Under the pieces are notes generated by a model, which worked only from the letters and a program-made list of their open reading frames with translations, had not been told where the DNA came from and did not search any database. This document shows positions 15,733 to 23,985 of a DNA stretch of 37,899 bases, one piece after another. Within the stretch, counting starts at the first letter, position 1. Each line of letters starts with the position of its first letter. This stretch comes from CBFDCQ01 sp965603355. GTDB taxonomy: Bacteria > Hydrogenedentota > CAZGCA01 > CBFDCQ01. Location of the stretch: the NCBI GenBank assembly GCA_965603355.1, contig CBFDCQ010000028.1:1-37899 (forward strand). Direction: 5' to 3'. The position numbers were made by a program, and so were the translations under genes.

Positions 15733-17247
15733 CTACTCCGTTTCATCCGACTCTTCCGCGTGACCAGCTGTCGCGGGCTGCGGCGGCTCGTCAAGTTCCG
15801 GCTCCTCGTCGCCCGACACCGTTTTCGCTTTCTCGATCGCTTCCTCGATCGTGCCGACCATATAGAACGCCTGCAGCGGGAGATCGTCGTGCTTTCCGTC
15901 CACGATCTCCTTGAAACCTCGAATAGTATCCTCCAGATGAACGTACTTGCCCGCCATCCCGGTGAACTGTTCCGCGACGAAGAACGGTTGCGAAAAGAAC
16001 CTCTGAATCTTGCGTGCACGCGCCACGATCAGCTTGTCATCCTCGGACAGCTCGTCGATCCCAAGGATAGCGATTATGTCCTGCAGCTCCTTGTAGCGCT
16101 GCAGCACTTCCTGCACCGACCGCGCCACATCGTAATGTTCATCTCCGAGAACGTTCGGGTCGAGAATTCGCGACGTAGAATCCAGCGGGTCAACCGCAGG
16201 ATAGATTCCCAGCTCCACAATCTGGCGCGACAGAACTGTCGTGGCATCGAGGTGAGCGAACGTCGTCGCGGGCGCCGGGTCGGTCAGGTCGTCCGCAGGT
16301 ACGTATATCGCCTGAACGGACGTGATCGAACCACGCGTCGTGGTCGTGATACGTTCCTGAAGCTCGCCCATTTCCGTGGCGAGCGTCGGCTGATAGCCCA
16401 CTGCGGACGGCATCCGTCCCAGCAGCGCCGACACCTCCGAACCCGCTTGCGTGAACCGGAAAATATTGTCTATGAATAACAGCACGTCCTGTCCTTCCTG
16501 GTCACGAAAGTATTCCGCAACGGTAAGGCCCGTCAGCCCGACACGCGCGCGTGCACCAGGCGGTTCCGTCATCTGGCCGTAAATAAGAGCAGTCTTATCG
16601 ATGACCCCCGATTCCTTCATTTCGAGCCAGAGGTCGTTGCCCTCGCGGGTGCGTTCCCCTACCCCCGCAAACACGGAGTAACCGCCATGCTCCGTGGCAA
16701 TATTGCGTATCAGCTCCATGATCAGAACCGTCTTGCCCACGCCGGCTCCGCCGAACAGACCGGTCTTGCCGCCGCGCGAGTACGGTTCAAGCAGGTCTAT
16801 GACCTTGATGCCTGTCTCGAACATCTCGGTCTTCGTACTTATGTCCTGCAACGAAGGCGCGGGACGGTGTATGGGATACCTCTCGTTGGCCTTGATTGGG
16901 CCGAGCGCGTCCACCGGCTCGCCGATCACGTTGATTATCCTGCCCAACGTGCCGGGACCCACCGGTACCGTTATGGGCTCACGCGTATCCACAGCCTTGG
17001 CCCCACGCACAAGACCGTCTGTGGAAGACATCGCCACGCATCGCACGGCGTTCTCGCCCAGATGCTGAGACACCTCCACTATAAGCGGGGCACGCTTCCC
17101 TTTTCCTTTGCCATCTATCTCGATCTCTATCGCGTTGTAGACCGCCGGCACTTCCGTTGAGGGGAACTCGATGTCCACCACAGGTCCGATCACCTGTATG
17201 ACCTTCCCCTCGGTACCCTTAACGGACTTTCTCTTAGCCTTTCCCAT
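15733..17247 (-). CDS. atpD: ATP synthase beta subunit
   Basis: Catalytic F1 subunit of 504 residues. Walker A GGAGVGKTVL, the catalytic Glu in GVGERTREGND, Walker B LLFIDNIFRF, and the DELSEED-like sequence as GIDELSEDDKL are all present. The ATG at 17247 is preferred over the TTG before it because GAGG sits 9 bases upstream. The C-terminus carries an unusual acidic, proline-containing tail of about 28 residues (GDEEPELDEPPQPATAGHAE and on) that ordinary beta subunits lack. Confidence 0.98.
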   Translation of the reverse strand: MGKAKRKSVKGTEGKVIQVIGPVVDIEFPSTEVPAVYNAIEIEIDGKGKGKRAPLIVEVSQHLGENAVRCVAMSSTDGLVRGAKAVDTREPITVPVGPGTLGRIINVIGEPVDALGPIKANERYPIHRPAPSLQDISTKTEMFETGIKVIDLLEPYSRGGKTGLFGGAGVGKTVLIMELIRNIATEHGGYSVFAGVGERTREGNDLWLEMKESGVIDKTALIYGQMTEPPGARARVGLTGLTVAEYFRDQEGQDVLLFIDNIFRFTQAGSEVSALLGRMPSAVGYQPTLATEMGELQERITTTTRGSITSVQAIYVPADDLTDPAPATTFAHLDATTVLSRQIVELGIYPAVDPLDSTSRILDPNVLGDEHYDVARSVQEVLQRYKELQDIIAILGIDELSEDDKLIVARARKIQRFFSQPFFVAEQFTGMAGKYVHLEDTIRGFKEIVDGKHDDLPLQAFYMVGTIEEAIEKAKTVSGDEEPELDEPPQPATAGHAEESDETE

Positions 17248-17283
17248 CAATTCCTACCTCGCTAACTACCTGTCTACTCCATC

Positions 17284-18144
17284 CTAGCGGAGAGCCTCAG
17301 CACCGCCCACTATGTCTAACAGCTCCTTGGTTATCGTCTCCTGTCTCGCCTTGTTGTACCGCAACGTGAGGAACGAGATCATGTCGTCCGCGTTGTTTGT
17401 CGCCGCGTCCATGGCGGTCATCCGCGCAGCATGCTCGCTCGCGCTCGATTCCAACAATATCCTGAACACCTGCACCTTGATATGCTTCTCAAGCAGATCG
17501 TCAAGCACCGCCGCTTCAGACGGTTCGTAAATATAGTCGATGACAGGACCCTCTTGATCCTCCTCAAGCTCGAACGGCAACAGCCGCTCAACAACGACGT
17601 CCTGCTGCATAGCGCTCTTGAACTCGTTGTAGACGAAGTACAGCTCGTCCGTTTCACCCTCGCTGAACAACGCTATTATGTCGTCCACGATAAGGGCTGC
17701 CGTGTGATAGGTGACTTCGTCGAATATGTCAGTATGCACGGCGCGTGCTTGCACGTGACGTCTTCTGTAATAGTCGCGCGCTTTTTTCCCGATCATGGTC
17801 AGGCTTACCCGCTTGGCGTCGCCCCGCAAGTCCTCAGCGAACCGCGACGCGGCGCGCAGGATGTTGCTGTTGAACCCTGCGCACAGCCCCCTGTCCGAGG
17901 TGACAATAACCACCTCCGTATTCTTCCCGGGCCGGCGCGCGAGCAACGGATGAAGATCGAGCTCCGCCCGCGACGCCAGAGAGCTGATAACGTCACGCAT
18001 CTTGTACGCGTACGGTCGGGCGAGAATGATCGCCGCCTGCGCCTTACGGAACTTCGCTGCAGCCACCATCTGCATAGCCCTGGTGATCTGCTGCGTCTTT
18101 TTCACGCTCGCGATTCTTCTTCTTATTGCGCGAAGCGTCGCCAT
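17284..18144 (-). CDS. atpG: ATP synthase gamma subunit
   Basis: Central rotor shaft of F1, 286 residues. The N-terminal helix MATLRAIRRRIASVKKTQQI and the C-terminal helix (AMDAATNNADDMI, then LRYNKARQETITKELLDIVG) are the conserved coiled-coil parts; VIVTSDRGLCAGFNSNI lies in the central Rossmann-like domain. It is located between atpA and atpD as usual. Confidence 0.97.
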   Translation of the reverse strand: MATLRAIRRRIASVKKTQQITRAMQMVAAAKFRKAQAAIILARPYAYKMRDVISSLASRAELDLHPLLARRPGKNTEVVIVTSDRGLCAGFNSNILRAASRFAEDLRGDAKRVSLTMIGKKARDYYRRRHVQARAVHTDIFDEVTYHTAALIVDDIIALFSEGETDELYFVYNEFKSAMQQDVVVERLLPFELEEDQEGPVIDYIYEPSEAAVLDDLLEKHIKVQVFRILLESSASEHAARMTAMDAATNNADDMISFLTLRYNKARQETITKELLDIVGGAEALR

Positions 18145-18187
18145 TGTTCGTCGCCTGCCCCCTTAAGTGAGAGTGCTTGTCTTACCC

Positions 18188-19789
18188 CTATTTGGAATCC
18201 GGTTCCCCTGCTTCATCCAGCTCTTTGGCTTCACCCTCTTCTTCGCCTTCAGGTTCCTCCGCCTCAACAGTCTCCTCTGTCTCGACGAAGAAGCCCTCCT
18301 TGAACTCCGTCAAGGCGGCGTCGATCCCCTTCCCCAACTCCTCAGAAATCTCCTTCTTTTCGAGGAGTTCCTTGCCGATCTCCGGCTTCTTTGCGTCAAT
18401 GAACCGGTCAAGTTCCTTTTCGAACCGCAGAATTGCGTCCACCGGCACATCGTCGAGAAAACCGTTAACTCCCGCGTAAATGCTAATGACCTGTTTGTCC
18501 ACGGTCATCGGCTTGCACTGATCCTGTTTGAGCAGTTCCGTAAGCCGCTCGCCACGCGCCAGCTGAGCCTGGGTCGCTCTGTCGAGCTCGCTGCCGAACT
18601 GCGCAAAAGCGGCCAGCTCACGATACTGCGCCAGCTCCAAACGCAGCGTGCCCGCCACCGTCTTCATCGCTTTGATCTGGGCGGCACCGCCCACACGGGA
18701 CACACTGAGACCAGCATTTATGGCGGGTCTTATACCGCTGTAGAAAAGGTCCGATTCCAGAAATATCTGTCCGTCGGTTATGCTGATGACGTTTGTCGGT
18801 ATGTAAGCCGAGATGTCCCCCGCCTGGGTTTCCACTATAGGCAGCGCGGTCAAAGATCCGCCGCCATTATCGTCGTTGAGCTTGGCCGCGCGCTCGAGCA
18901 GTCGCGAGTGCAGATAAAACACGTCTCCCGGATACGCCTCGCGCCCCGGAGGCCTCCGCACAAGCAGCGACAACTGACGGTACGCCACCGCGTGTTTCGA
19001 CAGATCGTCGTAGACGACGAGAGCGTGCCGGCCGCTGTCCCGGAAGTACTCGCCCATGGCGCAGCCCGCATATGGCGCAAGATAAAGAAGAGGTGCCGGC
19101 TCGCTTGCCGTCGCGGCGACCACCGTCGTGTAGGACATCGCGTCATGTTCCTCAAGGATCCGGATGACCTGAGCGACCGTCGAACGTTTCTGGCCTATCG
19201 CAACGTAGATACAGATGACGTCGCCATCGCGTTGGTTGAGTATTGTATCCACGACGAGCGCGGTCTTGCCGGTCTGCCTGTCACCTATTATGAGCTCGCG
19301 CTGCCCACGACCTATAGGAACCATGGAGTCTATGGCTTTCAGACCGGTCTGCAGCGGCTCCCTGACGGGACGTCTGTCTATTACACCGGGCGCGAGCCGC
19401 TCCACAGGGCGACTCTCCTTCGTAACAGTGGGCCCTTTACCGTCGATCGGTCTGCCCAGAGCGTTCACAACGCGGCCGATCATAGCTTCGCCGACCGGAA
19501 CCTCCGCGATTCTGCCCGTGCACTTTACCTGGTCTCCCTGCTTCACAAGCTCGTAGTCGCCAAGAAGCGCAACCGCTACATTGTCCACTTCGAGGTTAAG
19601 GACCAGACCCATGATCTCGTTGGGAAACTCCAGCAGTTCGCCCGACATAGCCCTCGTGAGACCGTACACCCTGGCTATCCCGTCTCCCGCCTCTATGACG
19701 GTTCCCGTGTCGCTCAGATCAACATCCGCGCTGTATCCGCTGATCTGTTGTTTGAGTATTTCGGAGATCTCGGTCGCACTTATTTTCAT
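18188..19789 (-). CDS. atpA: ATP synthase alpha subunit
   Basis: Non-catalytic nucleotide-binding F1 subunit. The start is the ATG at 19789 (MKISATEISEILKQQI) with GGAGG about 7 bases upstream, giving 533 residues. P-loop GDRQTGKTAL, the conserved VYDDLSKHAVAYRQLSLL stretch, and SITDGQIFLE are present. About 30 acidic residues follow the normal end (EETVEAEEPEGEEEGEAKEL and on), paralleling the tail of atpD. Confidence 0.98.
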   Translation of the reverse strand: MKISATEISEILKQQISGYSADVDLSDTGTVIEAGDGIARVYGLTRAMSGELLEFPNEIMGLVLNLEVDNVAVALLGDYELVKQGDQVKCTGRIAEVPVGEAMIGRVVNALGRPIDGKGPTVTKESRPVERLAPGVIDRRPVREPLQTGLKAIDSMVPIGRGQRELIIGDRQTGKTALVVDTILNQRDGDVICIYVAIGQKRSTVAQVIRILEEHDAMSYTTVVAATASEPAPLLYLAPYAGCAMGEYFRDSGRHALVVYDDLSKHAVAYRQLSLLVRRPPGREAYPGDVFYLHSRLLERAAKLNDDNGGGSLTALPIVETQAGDISAYIPTNVISITDGQIFLESDLFYSGIRPAINAGLSVSRVGGAAQIKAMKTVAGTLRLELAQYRELAAFAQFGSELDRATQAQLARGERLTELLKQDQCKPMTVDKQVISIYAGVNGFLDDVPVDAILRFEKELDRFIDAKKPEIGKELLEKKEISEELGKGIDAALTEFKEGFFVETEETVEAEEPEGEEEGEAKELDEAGEPDSK

Positions 19790-19793
19790 ATCA

Positions 19794-20339
19794 TCACGCC
19801 TCCGCGACAAGTTCCTTTCTCATCTCTTCGAGGAAAACTCTTATGCTTCCGTCAATCACGGTCGTGCCCAGCCGGACGATCGTCCCACCGATTATGCCCG
19901 GATCGCGCTGCTCTTCCAGCCGCACCGTCTTGCCGGTCAATTCCGACAGCCGTGACCGCAGACGCTCTCTTTGTTCATCGTCGAGCGGCACCGCCGTCGT
20001 TACTACAGCCTCAGCCCTGTCAAGCCTTTCATCCACCAATTCAGCGAAGGAGGCACTCATCTGCTCCAGCAGACCGATCCGCCCACGGTCGACGAGAACG
20101 AGCAGGAATCGGCGCGTCACCGGTCTCAACTCAACCCGGTCAAGTGCAGACTCGATCAGCCGTTCGCGCACCTCCCGCGGGATCGCCCTGTTGTTCGCGA
20201 ACCGAGGAATCTCGGGATAATCCTGAAACAGCTTCACGAACCCGACGAGCTCCGAGGCGACCACCTCGAGCTCGCTGTCGTCCGAAACGGAGTCGGCGAG
20301 CGCCTTCGTGTACCTGTCGCTAATGAACGTACGGTTCAT
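19794..20339 (-). CDS. atpH: ATP synthase delta subunit
   Basis: Peripheral-stalk subunit linking F1 to the b subunits, 181 residues. N-terminal RYTKALADSV, and a C-terminal part with AVVTTAVPLDDEQRERLRSR and DPGIIGGTIVRLGTTVIDGS match the family. Its ATG overlaps the stop of the preceding atpF by 4 bases (ATGA), so translation is coupled. Confidence 0.95.
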   Translation of the reverse strand: MNRTFISDRYTKALADSVSDDSELEVVASELVGFVKLFQDYPEIPRFANNRAIPREVRERLIESALDRVELRPVTRRFLLVLVDRGRIGLLEQMSASFAELVDERLDRAEAVVTTAVPLDDEQRERLRSRLSELTGKTVRLEEQRDPGIIGGTIVRLGTTVIDGSIRVFLEEMRKELVAEA

Positions 20340-21007
20340 GCCACCATCGTCCTGTCCAGCCGGTCGATAAACCGTTCTATGAGCGCAGCATGATCGTCCG
20401 GGGTTATCGTTTCGACTATATGCTTTGCCGTTTCATCCATCACCTGGCTTGCCAACAGCTCCGACGCGCGCGTCCGAGCGAGGTGCCGCGCCCGGTCCAT
20501 GTCGCCTCGAAGCCGCTCTGTCACACGTTCCGCAGCACGTTGCGCGTCCTCGATGATCATTGCGCGCTGTTTCTCGCTCACCTCGACCGCCAGCTCTATG
20601 ATCCGCTCCTTCTCAGCCTCAACGCCCGAGAGTTTTCGGATCGCTTCGCGCAGTTCAGCCTCAGCTTGTTCCTTAGCAGTTCTTGACCGCTCCAGGGTCT
20701 CAGCCACCTCCCGCGCCCGCGCATCAAGGAGGTTCAGAAGAGGTTTCCGCGCGTATCGATGAAAGAGAAAGAATATGATTCCAAAGTTCAGGAACTCCAT
20801 CCCCCATCTGTACTGAGGCGAGTTGAAGAACCGGCGAATTGGAGAGACCTCCGGCTGCGCGGCCGCAGTCGCGGCGTCTTCTTCTACTTGCGCCATGACG
20901 GTCTCGCACACGGTCAGCGTTGTGAGCACTGCCAAGATCATCAATAGCGCAACGAAACTCGCGCCGCGCCTGTGCTCCTTCGGATGCGAAAAGACTATCC
21001 TACTCAC
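20336..21007 (-). CDS. atpF: ATP synthase b subunit, long form with N-terminal signal-like segment
   Basis: Peripheral-stalk subunit of 223 residues, longer than the usual 160. A first hydrophobic segment at about 16-40 (ASFVALLMILAVLTTLTVC) resembles a signal peptide, followed by an acidic linker, a second segment (about 65-84, WGMEFLNFGIIFFLFHRYAR) that is the normal b membrane anchor, and a long charged helix. Similar long b subunits are known in Deltaproteobacteria. The start is GTG at 21007. Paired with the shorter b-type gene just upstream, it suggests a b/b' heterodimer. Confidence 0.92.
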   Translation of the reverse strand: MSRIVFSHPKEHRRGASFVALLMILAVLTTLTVCETVMAQVEEDAATAAAQPEVSPIRRFFNSPQYRWGMEFLNFGIIFFLFHRYARKPLLNLLDARAREVAETLERSRTAKEQAEAELREAIRKLSGVEAEKERIIELAVEVSEKQRAMIIEDAQRAAERVTERLRGDMDRARHLARTRASELLASQVMDETAKHIVETITPDDHAALIERFIDRLDRTMVA

Positions 21008-21014
21008 CTCACTT

Positions 21015-21458
21015 TTATCCCTCTTTAGCCGAACCGCTGCTCTGCTGCAACACTCTCTGCACGGCGAAATCCCGCAGCGGCTTCACTTGACTCCGCAACG
21101 CACCAGCCTGCCCCTCTACTTCCTTTTCCAATTGCTCTCTCATCTCGGCAAGCTGCGCCTGTGCCTCCGCCCGTTTATGGCCGAGCATTTCCGTGCGTGC
21201 TTCCAAGGCCTCTTTTTCAGTCTGCTCCTGCAAACGCAGCGCCTGTCGTCGCGCGTCAGCAATCTCGCGCCGGTACTCCGCGAGCGTCTCTTCAGTACGC
21301 CTGCGGCATTCCTGTACCGCCTTCGCCTGGCTATCCAGTGTCCTTTTCCTCTCGTCCAGAACACTGAGAATTGGACCGAACAATATCCTTTTCAGCACAA
21401 AAACCAGGAACAGGAAGCTCAGTAGTTGAAACAGAGCCGTGATATTGATGTTGATCAT
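21015..21458 (-). CDS. ATP synthase b' type subunit
   Basis: 147 residues: a single membrane anchor at the N-terminus (TALFQLLSFLFLVFVLKRIL) and a long charged coiled-coil helix (KRTLDSQAKAVQECRRRTEE and on). It sits between atpE and the long b gene, the position of b' in cyanobacteria and several other groups. ATG at 21458. Confidence 0.92.
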   Translation of the reverse strand: MININITALFQLLSFLFLVFVLKRILFGPILSVLDERKRTLDSQAKAVQECRRRTEETLAEYRREIADARRQALRLQEQTEKEALEARTEMLGHKRAEAQAQLAEMREQLEKEVEGQAGALRSQVKPLRDFAVQRVLQQSSGSAKEG

Positions 21459-21519
21459 CGATCAACGCACCTCCACTCACCGGACTGCCGCGATTGGATT
21501 CTCGCTGCGCGCCGGCTCA

Positions 21520-21771
21520 CTACTTCACGACGAAGATGAGCAGCAACGCTATCACTAGAGAATATATCCCCGTGGATTCCGACACTGCTTGACCGACAAG
21601 CATCGTTCTTGTCAACAGTCCCGAGTTCTCCGGCGAGCGGGCAACTCCCTCGCACGCTCTGCCCGCGGCGTAACCTTCCCCAACGCCGGGACCGATGGCT
21701 CCGAATCCCATCGCGATTCCCGCGCCAAGCAATGCCGCCGCCCGTATCAAGTCTGCTCCGGTAATTTCCAC
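21520..21771 (-). CDS. atpE: ATP synthase c subunit with two-carboxylate Na+-type site
   Basis: Rotor ring subunit of 83 residues, two membrane helices. The first helix carries GPGVGEGYAAG with E32 where the Na+-ring of Ilyobacter has Q32; the second carries QAVSESTGIYSLVIALLL with E65, S66, T67 and Y70. E32 plus E65/S66 is the two-carboxylate Na+ motif established for Fusobacterium nucleatum. Start is GTG at 21771 with AGGAGG about 8 bases before. It lies 44 bases after the triple-hairpin c gene, with which it shares an almost identical 38-base block (21572-21609 against 21865-21902). Confidence 0.97.
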   Translation of the reverse strand: MEITGADLIRAAALLGAGIAMGFGAIGPGVGEGYAAGRACEGVARSPENSGLLTRTMLVGQAVSESTGIYSLVIALLLIFVVK

Positions 21772-21815
21772 CTATTCACCCTCCTCTGCTAAACGTCCAA
21801 TCCAACGCAGATTTC

Positions 21816-22541
21816 TCACGCCACAAATATCATCAACAGTGCGATGAGCAAAGCGTATATACTTGTGGATTGCGACACTGCTTGACCAACAAGCATCGTT
21901 CTCATGACCGCACCACGGCTCGCGGGCCACCGACCTACTCCCGTGCAAGCGTCACCACCTGCGTACCCGCTGCCGATGCCGCACCCTATGGCACCTACGC
22001 CCACGCTTATGCCTGCGCCCAGAACCGCCGCCATCGTCACCAGGTCAGAGCTCTCATACGCCCTGTACATAAGCAGCAACGCGATGACGAATGATAGAAC
22101 CGATGGGCCTTGAGAGACGCCCTGAGCAATAAGCATCATCGTCGTCACTTGATTCTGCCCTTCCGGTCGCCGTGCAACCCCCTGACACGCGCTGCCTGCC
22201 GGAAAACCGCACCCGATACCCCCGCCGATTGCGCCAAACCCTACCGCGATACCGGCACCGATGAAAGCGACCCCCTGGACAAATGTCGATCCAGAAGGGT
22301 CCACTACAAGTATCAGCATCATTGCCACTATAAGCGCGAAGATAGACGCCGATTCCGCCATGGCCTGGCCGATAAGCATTGTCCGTTGTATCGGACTCGA
22401 TACCGCCGGTTGCCTTGCCGTACCGGCGCATGCCTGATGGGCTGCGTACCCTTCACCAATGCCCGCTCCGATGGCCCCGAAACCCATGGCTATACTGCCG
22501 CCAAGATACGCCAACGCTCGCACGACCTCTGCAGTCTCCAT
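21816..22541 (-). CDS. Triple-hairpin fused c subunit of ATP synthase, two sites inactivated
   Basis: A 241-residue protein made of three c-type hairpins in tandem (about 1-80, 84-160, 168-241; six membrane helices). Hairpin 1 keeps both carboxylates, E30 and E63 (GQAMAESASIFAL). Hairpin 2 has C111 and Q144 (VSQGPSVLSF); hairpin 3 has S191 and Q224 (AVSQSTSIYAL). So only one ion site remains per six helices. All three repeats keep the glycine-rich GAGI..G.GAIG..IG helix, arguing for ring packing rather than decay. The ATG at 22541 is 3 bases after atpB. Fused c subunits are known in A/V-type ATPases and as c1 of Acetobacterium woodii (two hairpins, one site). A mixed ring with AtpE is inferred. 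Confidence 0.93.
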   Translation of the reverse strand: METAEVVRALAYLGGSIAMGFGAIGAGIGEGYAAHQACAGTARQPAVSSPIQRTMLIGQAMAESASIFALIVAMMLILVVDPSGSTFVQGVAFIGAGIAVGFGAIGGGIGCGFPAGSACQGVARRPEGQNQVTTMMLIAQGVSQGPSVLSFVIALLLMYRAYESSDLVTMAAVLGAGISVGVGAIGCGIGSGYAGGDACTGVGRWPASRGAVMRTMLVGQAVSQSTSIYALLIALLMIFVA

Positions 22542-22544
22542 TGC

Positions 22545-23240
22545 CTAATCCTTGCAGCTCACCGCGACGTACGTCAAAGTCAGCATTGTGAATACAAACG
22601 CCTGCACCGATCCCACAAACAGCCCGAAGAACAAGGAGAGAGGCACCGGCACTATGATCTGCTTCAGCAAATGCCCCACAACCATGATGATGACCGCGCC
22701 ACCCATTATGTTCCCGAAAAGACGGAACGACATAGACAGTATGCGGGAAACCTGATCAACGATATTCAGCGGCGCAATGATGAATATCGGCTCAAAGAAG
22801 CTCTTGACGTAACGGAGAAAACCTTTCTCTTTGATACCCCAATATGTCCACAGCACAAGCGCCACCAGCGCCAACGCAAGCGGCGTGTTGTAATCGGCCG
22901 TCGGTTCCGTCTTGCCGAAACCGGGCAGCATGCCTATGTAGTTGCACAGAGCCAGGAAGAGAAATTCCGCCGCGATAAGGTGGAAAAGCCTCCTGTTCTT
23001 CTCGACTGTCTCAAATTCCAGGGCATCGGCAACGAGCACGTCGAATCCTCCAACTATCATCTCCACAAGAACCTGCAACTTGCCAGGGACCGCCGACAAT
23101 CGTCGCCGGACGAGTATCGCCACCACTACCAGAAAGCCAATGATTATCCAGGTATTGATGAGGGTCCGATAATTGAGGTCTCCGAATGAACCGAGGGCAG
23201 GAATAAGGTGAATGGTCGGTATCTTGCCGATATTCTCCAC
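22545..23240 (-). CDS. atpB: ATP synthase a subunit
   Basis: Stator channel subunit facing the c ring, 231 residues with about five to six helices. The essential Arg lies in SRILSMSFRLFGNIMGG, and the last helix carries VGSVQAFVFTMLTLTYVAV with the conserved Gln. PTADYNTPLALALVAL is the helix containing the conserved Asn. Start is GTG at 23240, directly after the atpI stop, with GAGGGG 6 bases upstream. Confidence 0.96.
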   Translation of the reverse strand: MENIGKIPTIHLIPALGSFGDLNYRTLINTWIIIGFLVVVAILVRRRLSAVPGKLQVLVEMIVGGFDVLVADALEFETVEKNRRLFHLIAAEFLFLALCNYIGMLPGFGKTEPTADYNTPLALALVALVLWTYWGIKEKGFLRYVKSFFEPIFIIAPLNIVDQVSRILSMSFRLFGNIMGGAVIIMVVGHLLKQIIVPVPLSLFFGLFVGSVQAFVFTMLTLTYVAVSCKD

Positions 23241-23627
23241 TTATTGCCCCTCAGTAGCCATTCCGCTCTGCCTGCTCGACAACAGATGCGTTGCCACCAG
23301 AACAGCTTGGGCCAGAAACAGCCCGCAAGCCGCGCAGACAAAGTTGACACCGTCGAGCTTCGCCGCCAGAGTGAGCGCCAGAGCGAGCAGAACGTACCGG
23401 GAAATCGCGGACCGAAATGCGTACCCTTTGGCCCCGTGCGCGGTCATCTCGACCATCCGTCCGGTACGGGCAGCCATAAGGTGCAGGTTAAGAATGCTCG
23501 CGCCTGCGCCGACAAGAAATCCAAGCCCGTACTCAACGCGGACCAGACCAAGAACTCCACCGACCAGAATCGCCGCTGCCACCGAACGCAGTACGACGCG
23601 CTTCTTAAACTCCTTAAAACCTGTCAA
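23241..23627 (-). CDS. atpI: ATP synthase subunit I (AtpI-like membrane protein)
   Basis: A 128-residue protein with about four hydrophobic segments (SVAAAILVGGVLGLV; GLGFLVGAGASILNLHLM; RYVLLALALTLAA; CAACGLFLAQAVLV), the pattern of the AtpI family, thought to help c-ring assembly. The start is probably TTG at 23627; no ATG is available. It follows atpZ by 9 bases and directly abuts atpB. Confidence 0.85.
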   Translation of the reverse strand: MTGFKEFKKRVVLRSVAAAILVGGVLGLVRVEYGLGFLVGAGASILNLHLMAARTGRMVEMTAHGAKGYAFRSAISRYVLLALALTLAAKLDGVNFVCAACGLFLAQAVLVATHLLSSRQSGMATEGQ

Positions 23628-23636
23628 TGAGCGGCC

Positions 23637-23849
23637 CTACGCTTTCATTATCAGCCGGTAGACGGACCAAAACCCCGCTCCAATCCCCAAAAGAATGAAT
23701 ATAACTAGGAACAGACCTCCGGTAGCAAGCTTATGGTCGAGGAACCACCCGATCCCAAAGCCGACTCCTATACTCACGAGCATAGTGAGACCGACTTGGG
23801 TTACGAGCCCAAGATACCGGGCAAGTTCGCCGTAACCGGTACCTTTCAT
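23637..23849 (-). CDS. atpZ: AtpZ-like small membrane protein
   Basis: A 70-residue protein from the ATG at 23849 (MKGTGYGELARYLGLVTQVG) with two helices and the AtpZ hallmark pattern GFGIGWFLDHKL ... GIGAGFWSVYRLI. It heads the ATP synthase operon. A longer frame would begin inside the promoter -10 box, so it is rejected. Confidence 0.87.
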   Translation of the reverse strand: MKGTGYGELARYLGLVTQVGLTMLVSIGVGFGIGWFLDHKLATGGLFLVIFILLGIGAGFWSVYRLIMKA

Positions 23850-23917
23850 CGGCTGCCCGCGCTTCGCCACCTTCTCCAAAACCGCACCACCGTTAACAAC
23901 TGCCCCACTTCGTCCTA

Positions 23918-23946
23918 TGTATAGCACAATTCTACCTTTAAGTCAA
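23918..23946 (-). promoter_or_regulatory. Sigma-70 promoter of the ATP synthase operon
   Basis: Minus strand TTGACT (23946-23941), exactly 17 bases, TATACA (23923-23918). Predicted start near 23911 gives a leader of about 60 nt before atpZ. Confidence 0.85.
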
Positions 23947-23985
23947 CAGACACTTAAGCCGTCGCCGCGAAAACTCCGGCATAAA

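Noticed and set aside
18167..20323. Plus-strand open frame of 718 codons opposite atpA/atpH
   Set aside because: It lies antisense to well-supported ATP synthase genes; its low-complexity, Arg- and His-rich translation matches no family and it reflects codon bias of the real genes.
23850..23927. Longer AtpZ reading frame starting at 23927
   Set aside because: That start falls inside the promoter, between the -35 and -10 boxes, so it would lie upstream of the transcript start; the 70-residue form matches the family length.
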